Assembly: GCA_024349245.1 (NCBI GenBank)
Contig: JALDNG010000469.1
Coordinates: 151,760-215,759 of the forward strand
Source: Neodontobutis hainanensis
Taxonomy: Eukaryota; Chordata; Actinopteri; Gobiiformes; Odontobutidae
Direction: 5' to 3'
Length of the DNA: 64,000 nucleotides
The notes beneath the pieces were generated by a model that saw nothing but the letters and a program-made list of their open reading frames with translations, had not been told where the DNA came from and did not search any database. Both the position numbers and the translations under genes were made by a program. This document shows, in pieces, positions 31,101 to 37,409 of the stretch (position 1 is its first letter; every line of letters starts with the position of its first letter).

Positions 31101-33474
31101 CCTTCTTGATGATGGAGCCGATGGTGGGCTTCCACTTGAGGTCCTAAGTGAGGGTGGATGCCAAATTGCTTAATAGGTCACCTAGTGGACACTTTTTGAC
31201 CTCACTGGTGCTACTCGCACAACTGGTAAGACAAAGTTTGTCTACATGTACAACTAGTGAGGTCCAAAATGGTCACTAGTGCGACTAGTAACACCGTTTT
31301 GTCTACTAGTGAGGTCTAAATTCGGTCACTGGTGTAAAGTCAGATATGTTGACTAATAAAACCATTCTGCTCACTAGTACTACTAGTGGACCTAACTTTG
31401 TGACACTTGTATACTAGATCAACAGTTTTGGGTCCATTAGTGATCAAAATTGTTTTACCAGTCACTGTTTTTAGAGTTCAACTGGTAACTAGTGGAACAA
31501 ACCTTTCATCCCCTAGAGTCACTAGTGGGCATTTTGGTGCCATTTCTGCCTCAGTTGAGTAACTTGTACAAAATGACTAACACATTAACATGTTGACAGT
31601 TTGGCATCCACTAGTACTACTAGTAGAAGTATGGGATTTTACACGTTCACTAGATGGCTTTCTGTGGTCTACTAGTACGACTTGTAAACATTGTGTGTAA
31701 CATGTGGCTTTGGTTTGTCAGCTGGTCAAAATGTAAATGTTTTAGTACTAGTACTACTATTTTACAACTAGTGGACCATTCTTTTTGCCAGTGTAGAAAT
31801 GACAGAATGAATAACCAATTGTAGGGCTTATTTTATGCGACCTCCTCCACCTCCTATTGTGAACATATCTGACCTTACTACAGCTCTCGGTACACCAAAA
31901 ATGTGTTAATTAGTGACCAAATTTAGACCTCACTAGTTGTACATGTAGACAAACTTTGTCTTACTAGTAGTACTAGTAGTACTAGTAGCACTAATGAGGT
32001 CAAAAAGTGTCCAATAGTACTACTAGTAAGCATTTTTGTTAGCCTGGCCAGCCGCGACTAACTCTTTTCCTATTCTATACAAAGAAGTTAGTCTGGTACC
32101 CTGTTGCTTGCATTTCATTTCAAGGGCGGGGTTTACAAGAGGAATTTTAACCAGTCAGCAAAAACGCCAGGCTAGAAGCAAAAAAAAGAAAAAAAAGGTG
32201 ACACTACACAGCCGGTTATCACCAAGGAAGCCACGTTAGTGTCACTACTTAACATGGCCAGACACTAGAGCAGTTTTATCGTTTTTATACGTTGCTGGCA
32301 TAGATTGTATAAATATGGATGTTATCCACCCATTGGTCCCGTATTTTCCAATATTGTCGTTACGACAGGGCAATAAAATGGCGGTTACACCCGGCTTTTC
32401 GGCTTTTACTCCATAGTAAAACAATAGTTTTCAGATAGCATAAAAGGACGTAATAATCAAATTCACCCTCCCCCAGAGTTGTCACCTAGTTAAAACTTAG
32501 CTCTAGAAACCAGAACCATCTTTTGTACCAGGCTGTAAACATGATTTTTACACTTGTTAAGTCGCCATTGGGTTTCTCCTTATATTTCCGCTTTTGGAGC
32601 CTGCCCTCTGGTGGACGGCGGTATATCGTTGTATTTCAGTCTACTTAACGACCATTTAGGAGGTTCCATGGGACGCTTGCTGGTTATTCAAAACCCAGGT
32701 CGAGAGCAGAAAAACTCTCGGTAGCAGTGTTTGCCATGTTGAATGTTTAGGACCCCCTCCCGAGCTACCGGGTTACTGGTGTATGAAGTAGCGGGCAAAC
32801 CAAACCCTGCCGAGACGGCTTGTGATTGGTCCGTCCACAAAATCGCCAAGGAAGGAATTCGCTGTGAAAAAGAAAAGCGGTCTGGTCTTTTGTCCTTACT
32901 AGTTCACTAGTTGACAGAATGACACACCACTGTGATAGTGACCCCAAAAGGCTTACAAATAAAGACAATTAAAGCTGATAAACAATATCAGAATACATAC
33001 TCAAAAGGCTTTCCATAACAAGAGGCTGTAATAAGGTAGAGCACTTAGGTCCAGACTCAGGATGAGCACACCTTGTTTCAGTTCCATCACAAGGCCACCT
33101 CTTAAACCCTGCCCAACAGTTTAAACACACGCAGCGCGAGTAAGTAGTTGGTTTCATAATTACCTAACACTACAACGTTAGGGGCAATAGCCTAACATAA
33201 GTTGTAACAAAATCTTCTTTCGTGAACGAGCTCCCGCTAATTAGCTGGTCACACACCTATAGCCTGTCTATAGGTGTGTGAAGCTAGGTGTTGTAGCTAC
33301 CTGCTAAAGCTGCGACCTGCGTCCCACAACAAGCTGCCAAACTAGTTTCAGGGCGAGGTCAGTACAGGACGCGGAGTGCCCTGAGTGCGGTTCTCCTGCT
33401 CGTACCTTGTCGCTGATGTTGTCAATGTTGTCCGAGACCGCTCCGCCCGCGCCTCTCTTTCTCAGCTCCGTCAT
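10305..33474 (-). CDS. cds1: CDP-diacylglycerol synthase 1 (phosphatidate cytidylyltransferase), 13 exons
   Basis: Coding exons on -, in order: 33474-33406, 27731-27580, 24929-24833, 24743-24646, 22743-22605, 22027-21969, 21359-21277, 18228-18141, 17775-17707, 17530-17378, 14745-14626, 14522-14419 and 10437-10305. The enzyme makes CDP-diacylglycerol and pyrophosphate from phosphatidate and CTP at the ER membrane, feeding phosphatidylinositol synthesis. The family signature (S-x-x-K-R, K-D, then GHGGIMDRFD) spans exons 11-12. The N-terminus is polar and acidic, then multiple membrane helices follow (for example FFLIIYLGPITLLLV). Paralogue choice: VADYF, YHRFISFALYLAG, FAWTHVTLL and FFSTVVFGFI fit vertebrate CDS1 better than CDS2. 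The exons sum to 1364 nt; 1365 (454 residues plus stop; human CDS1 has 461) would be in frame. The missing base is in exon 5. Introns hold Penelope, Tc1, LINE and SINE insertions. Confidence 0.93.
10590..11658 (-). mobile_element. Penelope-like retroelement relic (RT plus GIY-YIG), copy on -
   Basis: On - the reading GSPVSPIVGNLYMEDVENRA then WFRYVDDTWVKIRTREVEAF (YVDDT catalytic box, Asp codons at 11542-11547) and FTREDAIDNRLAFLDCG is a Penelope-like RT. It is followed in decayed frames by a KALRDCGYP block (about 11300) and an endonuclease-like region with VVYAAQCSE (about 11070) and GGLRFMLPSIYNSVL pieces. It is cut at its 5' side at about 11658, where the RT starts abruptly at the GSPVSP block. 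Beyond about 10840 it runs into a non-coding terminal region whose ACTCAGAATTG-like text is shared with 12640-12850 and 25605-25756. Confidence 0.8.
11690..12277 (+). mobile_element. Penelope-like relic, copy on + (endonuclease part), 5' piece
   Basis: On + the reading GVFIPYMSGLYEKLKSFTRG, then an internal deletion, and the EKGHFFEDSNVQMSRWFEKR and NTGGGLRFMLPSIYNSVLKP blocks match the 3' half of the neighbouring - strand copy. The non-coding tail (GATGAAACGTCTTC near 12210) continues to 12277, where a MITE interrupts it; the remainder resumes at 12621. The two copies diverge from a common junction at 11658-11690. Confidence 0.75.
12278..12620 (+). mobile_element. MITE with TAGCCTGG termini and a 9-bp target duplication
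   Basis: The element begins TAGCCTGGTTCTACC and ends in the inverted GGCGGAGCCAGGCTA. It is flanked by TGACTGAGA at both 12269-12277 and 12621-12629, a perfect 9-bp duplication of the Penelope tail it landed in. It has no coding capacity. A subterminal hairpin (CCAGACTCTCGTAC against GTACAGAGAGTCTGG) lies at 12290-12330. A 96-bp relative sits at 35191-35286, also with a 9-bp duplication. TSD length suggests a Mutator-like helper; superfamily not proven. Confidence 0.85.
12621..12850 (+). repeat. Penelope-like terminal region resumed after the MITE
   Basis: Starts with the duplicated TGACTGAGA and reads GAACCTTCACAGAC. From about 12645 the text (TTTTACTCTAGGACAAC, then CACCTGAATTGAACAGTG and a CTCAGAATTG end) repeats that at about 12010-12230 and, inverted, 10640-10800. 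Tandem or partial tandem arrangement of terminal regions is normal for Penelope-like elements. Confidence 0.65.
12851..13689. other. cds1 intron 12, no feature recognised
   Basis: AT-rich intronic DNA. Short ORFs here lack any recognisable content. Confidence 0.45.
13690..13810 (+). repeat. remnant of a common fish interspersed repeat
   Basis: The text CAGCCCTGCGACTAACTG followed by CCCAGGGTGTACCCTGCC and TCACGCC resembles a frequent vertebrate/fish repeat tail with CCAGGGTGTACCCTGCCT. Recognised from memory; boundaries approximate, class not assigned. Confidence 0.45.
13811..14418. other. cds1 intron 12, exon-12-proximal part
   Basis: No feature recognised apart from an A-rich run at 13858-13875. 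Confidence 0.45.
14419..14522 (-). CDS. cds1: cds1 exon 12 (catalytic signature)
   Basis: 104 nt between GCTGTAG and GTCAGT. Encodes DFANTIPGHGGIMDRFDCQY and LMATFVHVYIASFI. The Asp/His/Gly-rich GHGGIMDRFD block is the core of the active site. Confidence 0.93.
14626..14745 (-). CDS. cds1: cds1 exon 11 (start of catalytic signature)
   Basis: 40 codons between TCTTCCAG and GTATTC. Encodes KTVKLYPLQIHSIFLSPFAS and LIGPFGGFFASGFKRAFKIK. The last ten residues open the CDP-diglyceride synthase signature. Confidence 0.92.
15507..16116 (+). mobile_element. nested Tc1-type element fragment (second family)
   Basis: Starts with a different Tc1 terminus, CACTGCGTGCACAATTGTTA, preceded by TA. It contains a partial transposase reading KTQLNRQRFAKNQ and VFRDMAKVRKAETRLNKTHK then LKRQEWANKYLKT, the DNA-binding and linker part. 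It stops just before the first catalytic Asp, where the (AT)n tract begins. Confidence 0.75.
16117..16166. repeat. (AT)n microsatellite
   Basis: About 25 uninterrupted AT dinucleotides. They join two unrelated Tc1 transposase fragments, so the tract either expanded at a TA target or marks a deletion junction. Confidence 0.95.
16167..16610 (+). mobile_element. nested Tc1-type element 3' part (third family)
   Basis: Reads ISDLNIIENLWLDLKRAVRD and RQPRNLKELEDFCKEEWAKI then PQTRIERLLASYK, the C-terminal Tc1 block with the catalytic acidic residue of the N-x-IEN-LW motif. A non-coding 3' region follows, with ACCTGGGGTGCCCAAG (about 16577) as a probable terminus. The N-terminal two thirds are missing. 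Confidence 0.8.
17183..17377. other. cds1 intron 10, exon-10-proximal part
   Basis: AT-rich; nothing recognised. Confidence 0.4.
17378..17530 (-). CDS. cds1: cds1 exon 10 (variable lumenal loop)
   Basis: 51 codons between CCCTACAG and GTATGA. Starts LAYLLAQFQYFVCPVGYN and ends FQNTLGW. The FVCPV and SFTVECE pieces match the family; the rest is the variable part. Confidence 0.9.
17707..17775 (-). CDS. cds1: cds1 exon 9
   Basis: Exactly 23 codons between CCCACAG and GTGAGT. Encodes LSPKKTWEGFIGGFFSTVVF then GFI. SPKKTWEG-GG is a conserved family motif. Confidence 0.92.
18141..18228 (-). CDS. cds1: cds1 exon 8
   Basis: 88 nt between CTTTCCAG and GTAATT. Encodes FIVPISIVICNDIMAYLFGF and FFGRTPLIK. 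The CND-AY-FG-FFGRTPL block is a hallmark of the cytidylyltransferase family. Confidence 0.92.
18390..19610 (+). mobile_element. L1-like LINE relic (RT fragment and possible 3' end)
   Basis: The reading LLLYADNMLVLLTKPRKSIL and LSGYCVNWSS at 18391-18520 resembles the YADD block of L1-type LINEs, with the second catalytic Asp changed to Asn. A distant stretch near 19470-19580 (QRIYPMLQDQLADPLS...) resembles the region following the RT in such elements. The intervening 0.9 kb is not recognisable. The 3' assignment is weak, the RT block moderate. Located in cds1 intron 7. Confidence 0.5.
19611..21276. other. cds1 intron 7, remainder
   Basis: Very AT-rich, with homopolymer T runs (19889-19899 and 20361-20370). 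No gene or defined repeat recognised. Confidence 0.45.
21277..21359 (-). CDS. cds1: cds1 exon 7
   Basis: 83 nt between CTTTCCAG and GTAAGA. Encodes FAWTHVTLLIVVTQSHLVIQ and NLFEGMIW. FAW and VIQ are CDS1-type residues. Confidence 0.9.
21360..21968. other. cds1 intron 6
   Basis: No repeat or RNA feature recognised. The 173-codon - strand open frame at 21526-22047 reads through intron and exon 6 in the wrong frame and is not a gene. Confidence 0.45.
21969..22027 (-). CDS. cds1: cds1 exon 6
   Basis: 59-nt exon between CTTTACAG and GTGTGT. Encodes (G)FCMFVLSLVKKHYRLQFYM, nearly invariant in vertebrate CDS1/2. Confidence 0.9.
22028..22604. other. cds1 intron 5
   Basis: Unremarkable intronic DNA. 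Confidence 0.4.
22605..22743 (-). CDS. cds1: cds1 exon 5, one base short (frameshift)
   Basis: The acceptor TTCTCAG is followed by WYFLICVNYFFYGETVADYF and GALVQR. The frame then shifts at about 22666-22672, and the conserved EEPLQFLARYHRFISFALYL continues in another frame to donor GTGAGC. The exon has 139 nt where an intact frame needs 140. All flanking exons are in phase, so this is either a sequencing or assembly indel in the GGAGG run, or a real disabling allele. Confidence 0.88.
23358..23578 (+). repeat. full-length tRNA-derived SINE
   Basis: The head CAGTAGCTCAGTGGGTAG with A-box-like text and CGATTCGATTCTC as B box is tRNA-like. The body carries the GGACACTTAACCCACC block, and the tail reads AAGTCGCTCTGGATAAAAGC ending in AATAAATGTAAATG. 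It has a 4-bp GTAG repeat within the A-box region. Located in cds1 intron 4. Not a functional tRNA gene: no cloverleaf, and it carries a SINE tail. Confidence 0.85.
23579..24645. other. cds1 intron 4, exon-4-proximal part
   Basis: Nothing recognised beyond ordinary AT-rich intron. Confidence 0.4.
24646..24743 (-). CDS. cds1: cds1 exon 4
   Basis: 98 nt from acceptor GACTTAG to donor GTATGA. Encodes VMTVQIKCFQEIITIGYRVY and HSYELPWFRTLSW, strongly conserved in CDS1/2. Confidence 0.9.
24833..24929 (-). CDS. cds1: cds1 exon 3 (first membrane helix)
   Basis: The acceptor TTTTTTCAG is followed by completion of an Arg codon and WKNYWIRGLLSLAMISGFF. The in-frame donor is GTAGGT just after the LLLV codons. 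A GTCACA four bases downstream would be out of frame with exon 4. Confidence 0.88.
25103..25125. repeat. poly-A tract
   Basis: About 22 adenines followed by TAGTAACC. It is not attached to a recognised retroelement. Confidence 0.7.
25186..25302 (-). repeat. tRNA-derived SINE head, reverse orientation
   Basis: The reverse complement gives GCAGTAGCTCAGTAGGTAGA, then the GACAACCGCTC region and GGTTCGAGTC, the same head as the SINE at 23358, ending with the body's TGTCCTTGGG. The tail part is missing. Located in cds1 intron 2. Confidence 0.8.
25349..25410. repeat. perfect 27-bp inverted repeat (hairpin)
   Basis: The left arm 25349-25375 (TTTTTCTTGCCACTCTATCT...) is the exact reverse complement of 25384-25410, with an 8-base spacer CCTTTAAT. 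Perfect arms imply recent origin or templated repair. No target duplication or coding content. Confidence 0.95.
25605..25756 (-). repeat. solo Penelope-like terminal fragment
   Basis: On - it reads TTCAGAATTGAAATGG, then TAGAGACAAAACATCTTCTC, GTCCAGATGCTTTTGC and GAATGAGAACCTTCACAGAC. This matches the non-coding terminus of the Penelope-like copies at 12171-12277 and 12621-12640. Confidence 0.7.
25757..25829 (-). repeat. SINE body fragment, reverse orientation
   Basis: Contains AGGCAAGGTGGGTTAAGTGT and CTTGCCCAAGGACACAAC, the reverse of the SINE body seen at 23460 and 40000. Head and tail are absent. Confidence 0.7.
25830..26034. mobile_element. MITE-like inverted-repeat element, one end lost
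   Basis: TTTATCATGAATT at 25830-25842 is inverted at 25996-26008. The right side continues to AGTGTTACCC at 26025-26034, a terminus common in fish non-autonomous DNA transposons. The corresponding left terminus is missing at the SINE junction. Confidence 0.5.
26035..27579. other. cds1 intron 2, exon-2-proximal part
   Basis: Long AT-rich intronic stretch without a recognised element. Confidence 0.45.
27580..27731 (-). CDS. cds1: cds1 exon 2 (acidic N-terminal region)
   Basis: 152 nt between acceptor CCAGCAG and donor GTAAGT. Encodes a Glu/Asp-rich cytosolic tail ending TPECLNKALEGLPPR, where the TPE-LNKAL block is conserved in the family. Phase 2 end. Confidence 0.9.
27732..28980. other. cds1 intron 1, 3' part
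   Basis: Includes a TTA/TAT-rich tract at 27820-27860 and a (GT)n run near 28829-28841. No gene recognised. Confidence 0.45.
28981..29098 (+). repeat. SINE 3' part
   Basis: Carries GACACTTAACCCACCTTGC, TAAGACGCTTTGGACAAAAG, then CATCTGCTAAATGACTAAAT, the body and tail of the SINE family seen at 23358 and 4928. The tRNA head is missing. Confidence 0.75.
29099..30290. other. cds1 intron 1, middle
   Basis: AT-rich, with an (AAT)n-like run at 29925-29960. No gene or defined element. Confidence 0.4.
30411..31147 (-). mobile_element. 5'-truncated LINE 3' end with TCTGAT-type tail
   Basis: On - the open frame 31089-30721 reads MYFLQQLRKAKLPVLMMVQL, then YTAIIESILTSSITVVH, KVIGCSLPSLQDLYVSR and LPSGRRLRSIRTRTSRHKNS, the C-terminal region that follows the RT in a common fish LINE. 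The 3' end on + reads CAGAATCAGAATCAGAAAAG at 30410-30428, the usual tandem tail of this family. The 3' UTR contains a hairpin at 30647-30717. LINE clade not assigned. Confidence 0.75.
30647..30717. repeat. imperfect 32-34 bp hairpin in LINE 3' UTR
   Basis: GTGACCAGTGTTATGA...AAAGTGACAAGT at 30647-30680 pairs with 30686-30717, with one 2-base bulge and a 5-base spacer. Confidence 0.9.
32040..32174. mobile_element. third TAGCCTGG-ended MITE-like element
   Basis: Begins TAGCCTGGCCAGC and ends in the inverted CGCCAGGCTA, the same 8-bp termini as the MITEs at 12278 and 35191. No flanking 9-bp duplication is visible; its left edge abuts the ACTAGT element, so the flank may have been altered. Interior differs from the other two. 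Confidence 0.45.
32175..32567. other. cds1 intron 1, no feature recognised
   Basis: Contains an A/G-rich run at 32178-32197. No other structure recognised. Confidence 0.35.
32568..32690 (+). repeat. interspersed repeat shared with 3057-3170
   Basis: Contains TTCTCCTTATATTTCCGC, TTTTGGAGCCTGCC and a GGTTCCATGGGA block in the same order as at 3057-3160. Confidence 0.5.
32691..33405. other. cds1 intron 1, exon-1-proximal part
   Basis: Holds a perfect 13-bp hairpin at 33250-33280 (CACACACCTATAG, 5-base loop, CTATAGGTGTGTG). No coding content on either strand is supported. Confidence 0.5.
33406..33474 (-). CDS. cds1: cds1 exon 1 with start codon
   Basis: The ATG (reverse of 33472-33474) opens MTELRKRGAGG and 23 codons end at donor AAG-GTACG. 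The MTELR start is shared with vertebrate CDS proteins. It lies in a locally GC-rich stretch. Confidence 0.88.
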
Positions 33475-33907
33475 TTCGCTCCGGTGTCGGTCTGAGCTGT
33501 CACATAAGCTGCTTCAGAGGCAACAACGGAGAGGTACAGAGGCTAGTACAGGCGCTGGGTTACAGTCCGAAGGCCGGCCTAAAAGCGGTACAAACGTTAA
33601 ATATGTTTTTCCAGACGGACCGATTTCCTAAACCTGCCCCGGAGCTGTCAAAATCCCACAGCTCTCCACAGACAGCCGTGACCGCTGTGTGGGTTTGTTT
33701 ATCACTGCGGTGTCCGCTCTCCCGAGGCTCAGCCCACTGAACGCCACTGTCAAGCTGCAGTAAACCACTTACACTTCCGCTTCTAGAATTTTCACCATAA
33801 TGTTTAGCGCTTCATAGGTGTGTTCGAGATTAAGTTGGCCTCGCCGCCTAGGATTTTGACGAGAGCAGACGGCCGCAACAGTGGGCGGGTAAAACGGCTG
33901 CAATTAG
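33475..33907 (-). promoter_or_regulatory. cds1: probable cds1 5' UTR and promoter region
   Basis: Immediately upstream of the cds1 ATG on -, locally GC- and CpG-richer than the surrounding introns (for example CGGAGCTG, CCGTGACCGC, CTCGCCGCCTAGG). This fits a CpG-rich housekeeping promoter. No TATA box or transcription start could be identified. It ends at an hAT-type insertion. Confidence 0.45.
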
Positions 33908-33915
33908 GTCGTTAG

Positions 33916-34898
33916 CAGGGACGTGCACAGACATTTTGAGGGGCAGGGGCTCAAGTGAAATAAAGGGCACTTTATTTATTTATTTTTAAAGTTTTATTTA
34001 TTAATGTACAGATGCAGTTTTACTACATTTTTTAGAGTGTAGCCTATCCTCTATCTGTTTGCATCTGTAGATTTCTTCTAGATTCATCAATTTAGATTTC
34101 TAAATTTCAGTAAAAAAGACTCTTGATGTAAGTCATTAACTAACTGGGGACGTTCTTATTTTATTAACTTATTTTATTACATGGCTTGGTTGATCTCCAA
34201 TGTAGAATGTGCGGAGTATAACAGATCGTTGCCATGAAAAACAGAGCGTTGCTATGGACTTACAGGATTCTAACCGTAGAGACGGAGCGTACTATTTTCT
34301 TTAGCGGAAGCAATACAATCGGGTTTAAATCAATAAACTCCTTTTAATATTTTGTGTCAAATTATTTATTTATTTGGTAGGTAGCCATGTAATAAGCAGG
34401 AGGATAATGTATAGCGATTATCCCTTACACAGCTCTAGTCTAGTAGCTCATGAGGCATGCATGCTAGCAAAACACAGGTTTTTCTAGGTTTTTACTGGCT
34501 AATCAGCAGTAAATTCGAGCATTATTCGAGGTAGTGGTATTTTAATCTTTTGTTCATCACCAGCTCCACTCACCTCAGCACAAGACAAAAAAACACTGCT
34601 GGGAGGGCTGCTGCTGCCTGCAGGTGTGTGTCTGTGTATCTGATGTGTGCCGATGTGCGCGCTCTGCAAGTGGGGAAGGGGGAATGGTCAATGCGCTTCA
34701 GAACTCCTGACCTGATTATTAGATATACTATTCTTCAATAAATATATTTGTCTGACAGGAAGCTGTGCAAACTGGAATATATATTATTTTTAAAAAATAA
34801 TATAAAATAAAAAGCACCCCAGAAAAAGGGCACTTTCTCTCCAGGAATAAAAGGGCAGGTGCTCAAGCCCCTTTGATGTCTATGTCTGCACGTGCCTG
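33916..34898. mobile_element. non-autonomous hAT-type element with 8-bp TSD
   Basis: Begins CAGGGACGTGCAC and ends in the inverted TGCACGTGCCTG, with similarity continuing inward (GGGGCTCAAG against CTCAAGCCCC). The 8-base GTCGTTAG is present at both 33908-33915 and 34899-34906, the hAT hallmark. The 983-bp interior has no transposase. It sits about 440 bp upstream of the cds1 start codon. Confidence 0.88.
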
Positions 34899-34944
34899 GT
34901 CGTTAGTTAGGACAGTTCATAAATGTATAGAAAGTTGTTGTATT

Positions 34945-35150
34945 TATTCTGATAACGTTGAAATCAGCTTTCATTTTCTTTACTTATAAGCCTTTTTTCG
35001 TCACTAGTGCCACTAGTAAAATAGTAAGGACAGAAATGCTTACTAGTAGTACTAGTGAACACTTTTGACCTTACTAGTGCTACTAGTACTACTAGTAAGA
35101 CAAAGTCTGTCTATATACAACTAAGTGAGGTTCAAAATGGTTACATGGCA
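34945..35150. repeat. one-armed relative of the ACTAGT-rich element
   Basis: Shares GAAATGCTTACTAGTAGT, the ACACTTTTGACCT block and AAGACAAAGTCTGTCTA with the arms of 30383-32038, and the AATCAGCTTTCATTTTCTTT flank with 30307-30330. No inverted partner. Confidence 0.6.
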
Positions 35151-35190
35151 CACAAACATTAATCTCAATTAGAGAGGAGATGCTCTCACC

Positions 35191-35286
35191 TAGCCTGGCT
35201 CCGCCTTCCTCGTACTTCGCTCAATTTCATTTCGCTTTAGTACTTAGTACAAATGAAATGTACGAGAGTCTGGTAGAACCAGGCTA
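35191..35286. mobile_element. 96-bp MITE with 9-bp target duplication
   Basis: Begins TAGCCTGGCTCCGCC and ends GGTTCTACCAGGCTA. It is flanked by GCTCTCACC at both 35182-35190 and 35287-35295. It is a deleted, reverse-oriented form of the 343-bp element at 12278: both termini match, and most of the interior is missing. Confidence 0.88.
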
Positions 35287-35295
35287 GCTCTCACC

Positions 35296-36226
35296 CCCCT
35301 TTATCTTGAAAGTTTATTGTCATGTGAGGCACTCATCCTTTCAATATTGGAGGAGTGGTAAGCAGAAATGTCTTTTAAAAATGATTTTACACCTAAAAGT
35401 ACAATTGTGGCATATTTTATATAATTGAGTTTAAGGCAAATTTATCCAGATCTAAAACTATTTATCATGCATGTTAGTAATGTGGAAAGCTATAAAACCA
35501 TTAAAATAGTTTAGCAAAATATTATCCTAAGAAGATAAGCTAGTTTGTTTAAAATGGTGGCTAAAAAAAAGTTGAGGCAATAGTCCAACCTAAGAAACCA
35601 CGAGGAACTGAAGCTAAAATATATTTATATTTAATGTTTTGCATTTTAGAATGTAACCATTTAGTTCATTACATTTCCCCTCATTATGACCAGGAGATTC
35701 TGTGTTTGACATTATGGGCTAATTATGGCTGCATAAAAGTGGACAGAAGTGATGACCTTTAGGGTTGCAATTGCTTCTTTACAGATGTTATTCCAAAGTT
35801 ATTTACAATTCACAACAAAATTAGGGATCTAGGAAAATTTGGCAAACTTATAGTGGGCCATAGGTCAAAAGTAAATTTTGCTTGTATTGGCATTTACAGT
35901 TGAAAAATGTGTTATTGTTCTGTTATGGTAAAGTTAATATGCTTTGGGAGTTGTTAATCCAAGCAAATGTGTATACTGCCATCGAGGGGTCATTCTAGGT
36001 ACTACAGTTAGAAGACCGTCTGTTTTTGAATAAAACTTTATTGTACGGATGTAACATTAATACGACGAGAACCCACGTTGCACGCACATAGTTCATGGTC
36101 GTCTTTTGACAATAGTACTGCACAAGCCTTGTGTTTAAGGTTGTATCGTCGGTATGTATAAAGAATATATAAGTTTGTACTTGCTTTCTGAAAGATAAAT
36201 TGTTTAGAAGTGTATTATTTGTTCGT
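35296..36226. other. intergenic, no feature recognised
   Basis: AT-rich. No ORF, RNA gene or repeat ends were identified. Confidence 0.4.
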
Positions 36227-37225
36227 AATGTGGAGGAATGTCACATGCTAATTAGCCGCTATTAGCGCGGTCGTTGAGATGACGTACTTGGAGCACACGC
36301 TATGGTATTTGAACATGGATAATGTGTCGTTGTCTCAGTGGAGTCTTTTGAGTTATTTTATGTAATACATATGCATATTTTGATTGTAATTTTGTCTTTC
36401 CTTTAGTTTCACCCTTTTGAATGTCATTAAACCTGCTGACAACGCACTTCGGTCTGCAGAGTCTTGATATGAGAAAGGTGTTATATAGACAGTCCTATTC
36501 ATAGCACCAGACGTGCATAAGGACGGCACAGTTATTAAATGTTGTTTTACATTTTAAAATGTGTATTTATAAATAACAGTGATATCTAGTATATTTAAAT
36601 GCTGTATTCAGGGTTTTTTGTTGTCACAAAGACCACTTGAGCAAAAAATGGCTCAATTTACCCTTCTCTTCCCTAAGCTATTTTCTATCTGTAGGCCTTG
36701 GGACTCGCTGTATCTTCTGCTCGAGACATACTGCCTGTGACACTGTGACAAAATTTTTGACAGTTGGACCACAGCTGTCAATACGTATTCATAATGAAGA
36801 AACTTCAACCATAAAATTGCACTTTGTTTTTGTAATTTTGTAAAGTTGCAACTTTTGGATCACATTTTCAACAGTTTCCAAAATTTAAGTTATGCACAAA
36901 TTTAGACAAATGCACGTATATTTACTTGCATGTGCACATCCATTCTGACAGCTTTCTTACCCCATGAATTTTTCTCCACCCACTGCTGCAGCCGTCTGCT
37001 CTCCTCTACAATCCAGGCTAGGCGCAATTCATCTTCCCCCTATCCTTGAAGCAAATTTGATTAGTGGCAACTGTAGTGATATGCTGGATAGAAAACTGTG
37101 TGAGAAGTGTTCCCCGGAGGACAATAAAATATATGTTCCTGTTGGACTAGAACCTGACTGTGCCTCGTTTCTTCCATAAAGGCTTCTATGTCCCTTAAAC
37201 AATAGAACATGGTGTCAGAAGTGTT
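36227..37225 (+). mobile_element. possible LTR and primer-binding site of a Gypsy-like element
   Basis: A candidate primer-binding site, TGGTGTCAGAAGTG, lies at about 37210-37223 just after AATAGAACA and about 200 bp before the gag-like reading. An LTR would have to end there; a possible start is TGTGGAGGAATG near 36230. No second LTR is in the window, so the LTR limits are conjecture. Confidence 0.35.
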
Positions 37226-37409
37226 GCCAATTTTTGGAAGACAAGACACAACAAAGAAAGTGTGAGACGCCAGCAGAAAAATCTGGAAAGTTAAGAATAA
37301 CTTCAGTAAAAGCAGCTAGCAACACAGCGGTTGGCGGGAGCTAACTCTAACTAGCTTGTACGTAGCTCAGACGGCAATGATTTGTTGATAAAGAATAGCA
37401 CAGTATCAA

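Larger units (their letters stand above)
30290..32038. mobile_element. ACTAGT-rich inverted-repeat element, split by a LINE
   Basis: The left arm starts CAAAAATGCTTACTACTAGT at 30383, is cut by a LINE (about 30411-31147), and resumes at about 31177-31290 with GTGGACACTTTTTGACCTCA, then AAGACAAAGTTTGTCTACAT and CAACTAGTGAGG. The same text lies inverted at 32038 back to about 31905, so the arms exceed 120 bp. The interior (31290-31900) is unusually dense in the palindrome ACTAGT and one-base variants. A one-armed relative lies at 34945-35150, sharing also the flank ATCAGCTTT-ATTTTCTTTACTT, so the element may begin near 30290. No coding content; superfamily unknown. Confidence 0.65.

Noticed and set aside
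31905..32035. Simple microsatellite of ACTAGT
   Set aside because: The spacing between ACTAGT copies is irregular, and the segment is matched inverted at 31177-31290, so it is an arm of an inverted-repeat element and not a tandem repeat.
10305..33474. cds2 instead of cds1
   Set aside because: Diagnostic stretches (VADYF, YHRFISFALYLAG, FAWTH, FFSTVVFGFI, VHVYIASF) fit CDS1; CDS2 differs at these positions. A fish-specific duplicate of cds1 cannot be excluded.
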